A stretch of 64,000 nt of DNA from Angiostrongylus vasorum. Lineage: Eukaryota; Nematoda; Chromadorea; Rhabditida; Metastrongylidae. The position numbers and the translations under genes are program-made. The stretch is from positions 186,001 through 250,000 of the forward strand of contig JADANN010000274.1 in assembly GCA_018806985.1 (NCBI GenBank), in the 5' to 3' direction. Position 1 is the first letter of the stretch. Each line of letters opens with the position of its first letter. The notes beneath the pieces were generated by a model. The model made no database searches, had not been told where the DNA came from, and saw nothing but the letters and a program-made list of their open reading frames with translations. Shown in pieces: positions 49,701-58,700 of the stretch.

Positions 49701-52700
49701 GAGGCCGAAGAAGCTTTACAGAATAGGAAAAAAACAGCACAAAAAATTGTATGACGAACGCATGATGGATATAATTCCTCTGAATGAAACTCTTTCGTGG
49801 CCCTAATTGTTTTTGTAGGTTTCTATGACTACATTTGGTTCTTACAGATAGAGGAAATGTTAAAATTTTTAGCACATAGATTCCTTTACAGAAATTTTCG
49901 AGGGTTTTCGGTTTCCCATTAGCTATAACACTCCTTAATATAAGGTTTGCTATAATAGTAATTATACTTGCCCCACTAACAAGGTGGCCCAGGTGGGAAA
50001 GGATAGCCGTGTGCCCTAGCCTGGGTGAAATCGTCGTTTGGGACGACCCTGAGAACTAAGCACTCCACGGCGATTCTCATCGGATTATTGGCTATTGTAG
50101 GCACAAATGTTTACACATTTGTAACGGCTGAATCGTTTGTGTGTGTGGATAGGGTCGTTGTCTGGACAGAGCCGGTTATGGCTGACAACTGACCACTCAG
50201 CGATCCCCTTCGGGATTCCGTGACATAAAACTAGTAGCAATCGTAGAAATAGAGTTTTTAGGGAAAGACCCTAAAAATCTTTTTTCATATCTTTTGTGTT
50301 TAGAAACTATAAAACTATAAAAATGTTGGAATCTTTTTGGGTGTTTTTAGGAATGTTGTCGCACAGAAACTTAAAAAGTAGGCCTTTGAGCAAACAGTAC
50401 CTGATTGTGGAAATCCAGTTTTCTATAGAGGCCTATGGGTGCGGTTTGATTCAACATGACCCCGTCAACGGTCAGTTGAATTGAATCGAACTGATGCAGC
50501 CATCGGAACTCGTGCCAACGGCCGTCATCAAGAGCTCTACCGGCACTGATGTGTGATGGTGTTAGAGACCCTACAACGAAGACAGTGCGATATTGTTTTT
50601 TTGGTGTAATTAAGTTGATCCCTTCTGTAAAAAAATTCAATTGGAGGAGTAGTGACCGAGAATAAAAAAGTGCACGCATTGGATTGGCGCCCATAAGGCG
50701 ACTTTGATTTATCTGTGATTTCACATACCATTTTACCCCGATTCGAAGCCCATCACGCGGTCATTTTGAGGAACGGAAACACCAGTGGTCTCAAAGTTAA
50801 AACTTTTTCTGGAATAACTCAAGCAAATCGACCGAACTAGTCAGTGCTGGAGGGCCTCGTTAACTGTGGCATATGAATTTTACGATGCATGGCTTCCGCT
50901 TTATGCACCTTTCACTAACATGGTTGCACTATTAGTAATACATTAATTAGAACGCGCTTTAATAAGCAGAAATTGGCAGAATGTCAAAAATACCGAAGTC
51001 AAACATGACGTGAACGGTTCCATGTAGGACTTGAGCGATGAGGATGTCTCCTTGGTCGGCCACCGAGAAGAACAGTACTCCTGAACGATATGAGCGAAAC
51101 AGCACGACCAGCTCATTTTCGTACATCGAAACCAGACCGGCGCGATGTGTGTCGATCACATAGGGGGTGTCGTCGAACACCGTGATTGGCGACTCTAAAA
51201 GCGGCAAAGTGAAGTCCCGACCTATTATCTGTTTATTATCATTAAAAATTCTCATTAAAACACAGTTCTTCACGAATGATGGGTATTTAAAGTGTTGGAT
51301 AATCGAATATTCTCATTGTTGGGCTATAGGCTGTGGATTTAAACATTACTGTCATCACAAGCAGAAGTGCCTAATGGAATCGTTTGATAAATCGGAAGAA
51401 AACTACGATTCACCGCCAGCGATTTTACATCTGTATGGAGGAATCACACTGATTTTACACTTTCTACGGACGTATTAGTTGAAACATAATTTATATTCAC
51501 ACAGTAAATTTTCCAGCGGATAGTTCTGACGCGATAAAAGTTCATAATGTTACTGCATCAGTTTCGAAGAACTCTAAAATACCGTATCAAACAACCATGA
51601 AAATCTAACGGACTGAATTGAACGACTGTTTTCACAGATGTTGTCAAAAAAAAACAGAAGCAAGAGAGATCTTTCTATCATTTCTTGCCCAATTTTTTCG
51701 GAAAATAATTAATGATGACTCAGCCAAATCCTTCTTTGAAGAAGGTGTGTAGGAACACGCATACAGTGGTAGTGATCAACCCTTGAGTGGTTATTTTGGA
51801 ATTTAACATAAGACCATAAAGAATCGTATGTATGCTTCTTTAACCACACAGATATTTTCGAGAACACTTCAAAGATTAATCACAACGATGCTGAGATAGT
51901 CGCAAAACTTGGACCCCGGGCCAGACCGAACTACAATTTCCCATTCCGGGGGCTCCCGCATTGCATACTGCGCCACGGAGGCCCTTGCTCTGCGTTTCTG
52001 TCACGTAGTTTTCTATCTACCAGTGCCATCAGCCTGTCAACGGGATTGGTCAGAGGAGCCCCCCATTGGCATTGAACCCAGTTAGGCTGAGGCTGCAGTC
52101 GAAATCATCTGAGGTCCAAGTTTTACGAATATCTCAGCATCGTTGTGGTTGATTTCGCACAGTAACCTGCTGTGAAAATTCTAGTAGACAGTAAATAGAA
52201 AAGTAAACATTGTGACTTCAAAAATAGTTATTGTAGCAATCCTACCGGTATCACAAATTGTGAGCATCAGCAGCGGATTGTGTGTCTCGGTTTCCTCCAG
52301 CCCATAAGCGTTCTTAATCCTTAGTTTTTGAAGCGAAGAAGTCAACGTGATTCCATGATGGATTGTGCGACAGCGTCGAGTAGACAACCTAAGCAGAGAC
52401 ATTAGGACGAAGCTATCAATAGAGAGCAGTCAAGTAAATGATCAACAAGAAATAAGTCACTTGTCCACTCCTCATGCACTGAATTCGTTTGTCATTATTC
52501 GAGATTTAAAAAACACATTAATGTTATGTTATAAAACAGGACGCAACTTTGACAGGAATTTTTGTAATCTTTTGTTTTTAGTGAAGATGAAACGATTACG
52601 AATTTAGTACAGCCTACTATTATTTTCTCAAGGCAGGCTATGATGTGGAATACAACAACTATACGGTACAAATACAGCATCCTGCTCCCCCAAATCAATC

Positions 52701-55700
52701 CCACTGACGGATGAAATGCAACTGAAATTCAGCTTAACTGGGTTCGACACCGATTTGTGCACCCCAGACTAATCCTGCTGAAGGGTGATTGCTGATGGCA
52801 GCGTTAGGCAGAAAACTGGTTGAGTAAAAGGAAAAGCAAGAGCCTCAGTGGTGCTTTGCGTAACACGTGAGCTCCCGTAAAGGGTAATCGCGGTTCGATC
52901 TGAGCTGGGGTTCAAATTTTGCACATATCTCAGCATCATAGTGGTTGTAATATAGCAGATCGGTGATCGGCCGTATGCAACCCATTGCAGTGTCGATGAA
53001 CGGCGAAAGAATGATATCGACCCAGTAAGTAGTCACTGTTCATGAGAGGCCCATATTTTCTGACTATACAATTTTACAGAGAAAACTAGTGTACCGGCCT
53101 TCTTGTTCGGCTAGAGTGATCAGTAATTTCTACTACTGCCAGTAATTTTCATGTTTTCCGTTTATATTTGCAAGCTAGAAGGCGAGCGTGTAGATCAGTA
53201 TTAGAGATGTTTTGTGGTACACATTGTTGTTTATTTGATCCCTCTCCTTCGGGTAACCAAACCTCCTATTTCCTCCGGGTTGGTAGATCGGTGCTGTACT
53301 AGGCTATAAATATGTAACCTCTGCTTCCACACACTATTAAGACCTGCTACTTATTGTGTAGCGAAGATGTATTCAATCATCTTTAAATAATTTGAAGCTT
53401 AAAGGTGTTGAACACGCATCGCACCCCCGATTGGAAAATCAGCGCGGAGTGTTTTCTTACGCTTTAAAGAAACTATTTTTTGGAAGACTTTTGATTGTTA
53501 CGTCGTGAGGGAGAACGATAATGCATGATTTTAGTAAATTTAATCCCATTTTTTTCACGCACACTGCCTCAAGCAGATGTAGCACATCTAGGTGTGACAT
53601 AAATTCCCCACTTGCAAAAGCTATATTTTGAAGTGCCCAGAACTCGCTGGAAAGTCCCTAGACTAGACCTCTCAGGCAATATTAGTCGGGACTGGACTTG
53701 GTCACTTGAGATTCATGACCAGGAAGTGGTTTTGAGGTCTGGAAGGATGAAGTGCGAGGTCACCCTCATCAACACCCAGCAGCCAACAAATCGTCGATCA
53801 TTTGGCTGCCAAATTCACGCGGCTCATAATGTCATTTCCTCAAATTTGCCTAAGTGATGAATTGTTTTGGTTGCTGCCGTCCTGAAAGCCATAGTCAAAC
53901 CAGTAACGAATGGGTAGGATAAGCACTGAAAGGTTGAGGTTCATCAAGTGTCTCCTAGTTCACAAAACTGTCGAATTCCTACATCAACTTCGTAATGAAT
54001 GATTTTGGCAAACGACTGTTTGATTTTCTACCACAGATTCGCACACAATGGATACCACCAGCACTCGGATGGTTTGCTTCTCCAATATCAATTCCAAAAA
54101 CACTTTTCCATCAATGAAGTTCCGAATAGAAACCAGTCAAGTGTCCACTCAGCTGACAAATGAGATCAAAAGAAAATATCGAAGAGTTTTATAACCATGA
54201 AATCCATAAAATAGTGAAGCAAGACACCCAGGTTATCATATAACCATTCCAGGAAGGGAAAACTCAAGAGAACGCACAGATATTAGACCACGTTTTACAT
54301 TAACGTTAACACAACTACTATAATAACCGAGTATTTTCTTAGTTCTCGGGAGCCTCTGAACAATGGTAGACTTAAGTCGGTACTCCAATTATTACTGTTT
54401 CAGCAAAAAATGAAAAAACTTCCTTAACTCGATGGAGCCCATCAGAGCATGAAATGCAAAGCATCCAGTTATCAATACTTGTCTTCGGCGATCTCGACTG
54501 GAGATCGAGAAATTCTTCTCAGTGATTAATCACAAAAGATACAATTGTGCATAACCAATTTTTCCCCATGTTCCCCAAAGCACCAGAGAACAAATTTCGT
54601 GCTTAAAAATTGTAGGAAAAACAAAGCAGAGATCACATCAGTAATCGATATCGCTGTCCCACACTTAGTATATTTTATATTTTCCATTTGAAGTACTAGG
54701 AAATGAAAGCCTAAATTTCTTTTAGAAAATCACAAGTCGTTTCCATTGTTTCCATTCGAGAGAAATTCATAACATCCAGGTCATTTTCCCCTTCCTATTT
54801 AAAGGCATTTTTTCTCCCTGTTCGATGTAGAGTTTGGCGCTTAAAATTGAGAATAGGACTCATACAACTATTTGTACAGCTGAGCTTCTCGTGAGGAAAC
54901 CGCCTTCCATAACATCCTGTTTGGGGGGTCGACATTAATAGATAGGGCGCGCTTCGCACCATCTATGGATTTTTTGATTAGGAGAATTTAGGCGAGAATT
55001 TACGCGGAAAAAGCTGAAGTTCTTTCAGCTTAGCAGTCACTATAAGCCCGCTGCTTGTAAATGCACGAAAAGATTATTAAAAAGGTGCAAATGGAGGAGC
55101 TTCATGATGGGAGCTTCATGATGAGAAGGAAATAAGGAAACCTGAAGTAAAGGATTTCGACATAATCGCACAAATATTGAACAATGAAGTGTTGTTCCGA
55201 AAATATGACAATATTCCTATGCTTTTTGAATCCGTCTTGTATTTGTTAAGTAAAAGGATAAAGCTCTTAGCGTTGATCAAACCCTGAGGGATGCGCCATT
55301 AATGTGACTTCATTAAGCACCGTTTGAAGGTGATTGAATGAATGCATATCTGACCTGTACAATTACACGCGGTGGCCTACCAAGTTTGGCACCGACTTGC
55401 CAACCCCGGAGGTATGCAAGGCTTGGTGAGCCATAGGGCGATCTTTGTATTTGTTTGCGAGAATAAGGCAAATGAAAAAGTGAAATCTCAGTTGCATTAT
55501 GTAATTTCCAGCAAAACGCTATAAGAAATAGAGCTAAATAAGTCAGGCTTATCATAAAATAGCGTGAGGTTACCATTATATAAAAGAGGAAAGAAGGACC
55601 GATTTCTGATAGAGCTCTTTCAAATTCTAATACGCAATTTCAGCAGGTCTTTCAGATAACACTACTATTAACAACTACAGGAACATGAAAATAGTGATAA

Positions 55701-58700
55701 TCCTACTTCTTAGCGATATAAAAGAGTTCAGTAGTAGAAGTTCGAACATTCAACTAGTTTCTAAACCGCACGAATTTGAAACATCTAGGCGAATAAAGAA
55801 GGGTGGTATATATGTACCCTGGGTATATATGTCTTCAGAAAGATAAGTCATGTCATCGACAGAAGATAATTGCCATGTTTGCCCTGCTTTTCCATTCTGT
55901 TGAGCCAATAGACAAATGCGTCTCAATTGCTGGCAGTTATCCGTCACTCTTTTCGCTATCAGACGCTTGGTGAATGTCGCCTAATTTCTCGCACAGCCTT
56001 CTTTCACTCCCCCCTTCTTGTTGTCTCCAATATAATCTGCTTAGCAGCTTACTAATTCTGCTGAAAGTTAGTTAGGTAGCAAGTTTACTTTTTGTCTACG
56101 TTGGTTTTCTATTCTCGCCAATAGTTCGGTGCCTGATCGTTGCTAGGTGTTTGTGAATTTGTCGCACTACAACATACTACACTTATCCCTCGCTCTTCAG
56201 AGGTTTCAGAAACTGAAAAGTAGTTCGAAATTTCTACTTTGGAGGCCTATCTAGGAACAAAGCAATGCTAGGAATCACTGCCGTATTCCTCGGTCGAGTC
56301 ACGAGTTACAACCTAGGAAATTTTGCTTCAACTCCACAAGAGGTGGCGACTGACTACGTGGGTGACTTGAGGAAGACGTAGCACGCCAGTCTTGTGACTC
56401 AGCTGGAAGTTATGATGGCCACATAGAATTTTTTGCGAAGATGGGCAATTCAGACATTCACTTATTCAAGCAGGTATGAACTTTATGGCTTAAGAATATT
56501 GTGACTTTTTCATGAGTGCAGCAAAACTTCAGTAGAAAAGTGGTTTCGAAAAAGCGAGTTGTTTATTAAAATATGTAATTCGATGGACGCGTGTGGCGCA
56601 GTGCTCGGAGGCGCTCTGCAACATACACATGGAACCGATTCCCGCCCCTCAGGCTCACCAAGCCCTCCATCCTCGGGGGTCAGCAAATTGGTACCAGACT
56701 TGTCAGGGAGCGTAACAGCACTGACTCGATACATTGCTGGGCCATCACGAGTCATTCTAAAGGCTGGATATGCATTCAATCACCTCCAAACGATGCTTAG
56801 TGAAGTCGAATGCATCGCGCATTCCTCAGGAATTGATCAACGTCGAGAGCTTTATCCCTTATCCTTTATCCTTAAGTAGTTCGACAATAAAATGAAGCGA
56901 CATGTTTTACATTGAAGTGATTGAGCAACTGACGGAAAGCAAATAAGTCTTGTCCAAGCAAATAGGTCTTGTTCAGGCTTACTTAAGAGTTTTTATCACA
57001 ATTGCTCAAGTCGACAGCTCTCATTACAGCGTATAGTAGTGGCTCCTGCCTATGGATGAGGTGCGGAAGCGATGAGAGGCAATAAAATGAAGTCTTTATC
57101 GCCGAGTACTTACGTCGATTTTATTGTTGAAAATACTACGACCACTACTCTGCACGGCGTAGCATTCCTTGTTTAAGAAAGGCATTTATTGAATCCTTTC
57201 ATAAATTTTTGGGCTGTTAGCAGTTAGTGATATTGGAAGGAATGTCCACTTAAAAGGTGTTCTAAATGTTCCTAGGCCTCTAGCTAAGCTTCTCTTCGGT
57301 TTTTTTTTCTTTGGAAATATTCGTGGAAAGCAGAATGTCCCTGGAGAGAGAGCGGGCCGCTCACACGTATACAATACTTAAGGAGTTTCGACTCAGCGGA
57401 TGAGTGAGCGCTGTTAAATGAACTGAAGCGGAAACATTGCCTAGAAACGTGGGAAAGAGAAGCAACTACTATGAAGAAGTTTCAGCAAGGCTAATATGCC
57501 AGTATTCAGGCTTACACTCAGGCTTATATTGACTTCCCTTTTATGTTTTTTGATGAGCACCACCTAAACCTGGCGACAAAATGACTGTACTCAATCGAAC
57601 CTTCGTAATATCGTAGAGTCGTTGTTGTCCTGCCTTTAGAGGAATTTTTTTCTCGTAAAAAATCAATAAATAGGCATCATTTTTTCTCATTTATTCACGA
57701 ACATGTCAAGTGCCGTCATGCTTATGAATTTCTAAGTGAATTCGTGAAGTCAATGAATAGAGAGCGAATTTTGTAATACTTGCAATGAAAGCTTCGGCAA
57801 AGGAAAGAGGTAGAACCGCGAAGGTTGTGAGATATGAGCAAAACTCGAAATCGAGTCTAGTTTTGCCCGTATCTCGGCCTCAAGTGGTTAAACTTCACAT
57901 AATCCCTCCTCCACGAAAAAAAGAACAGGTAGCAAATAAAAAGGTAAACATTGGGAAAAGATATATTTATTTACATATGTACGAAGTTTACTTTGACCTT
58001 AGAAAACCTGTTTCACATATTCTGTCATTTAAAGCTAAAGAATACAACTAGCATTAAAGGTTCCATGTTCATAGAGTTCTTTGGTGAGTTTCCTTTCATT
58101 TTTGAATGGGTGGCCGTTTTCGGTAAGGTAATGGTGTTTCTAAACTCAACTAGTAAAAAAATGCTGACAGTGCAACGAGATGGCATTCGTCGACGAGCGA
58201 CGATCGGCAGTGGATTAGGCAGGCACCCACCTGGGCTCTTCATATGCCAAACTGGCCCACACGGGAGCAGCCGACCAAACGCAGCGGGATTCATAAGAAC
58301 AGGAGAAGAACGAGAGACAGTATGACACCGACAGTAACCACAGTCATTAGCAGCCGTTCAGAACAGGCTGACAGAACGATAGCTTATCAATGATCTTTTG
58401 GGTTGTAATAAACCTTCGTATAATTGAGATGTAAGGAATTCAAGCATTCTCTTGAAAAATTCCGCCGGCCTTCTTGATTAGATGGTTACCCAATTGCTGC
58501 ATAAACTTGCAACACTTACAGTAAGCCCGAGTTCTTATAGTAGTTGTTGTTGCGAAACTCACGGTCCAAAAGCATTCGAGGCCATCACAACTCATAATTT
58601 CCCCCTTTATTTCTTCCAAAAAAAAGGTATTAGTTTACTACCATGGAGGAGAGATGGAAAAGAAATAAAACAAGTCCAACATCCAAATAAAATAAAAATA

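Noticed and set aside
57108..57180. Short minus exon ending in a strong GTAAGT donor (57108-57113)
   Set aside because: The frame MPFLNKECYAVQ is preceded by a stop with no acceptor and does not fit the Caspr domain; kept only as a possibility.
58025..58294. 89-codon minus frame as a discoidin exon of the Caspr-like gene
   Set aside because: No F5/8C motif and no acceptor/donor in the required phase.
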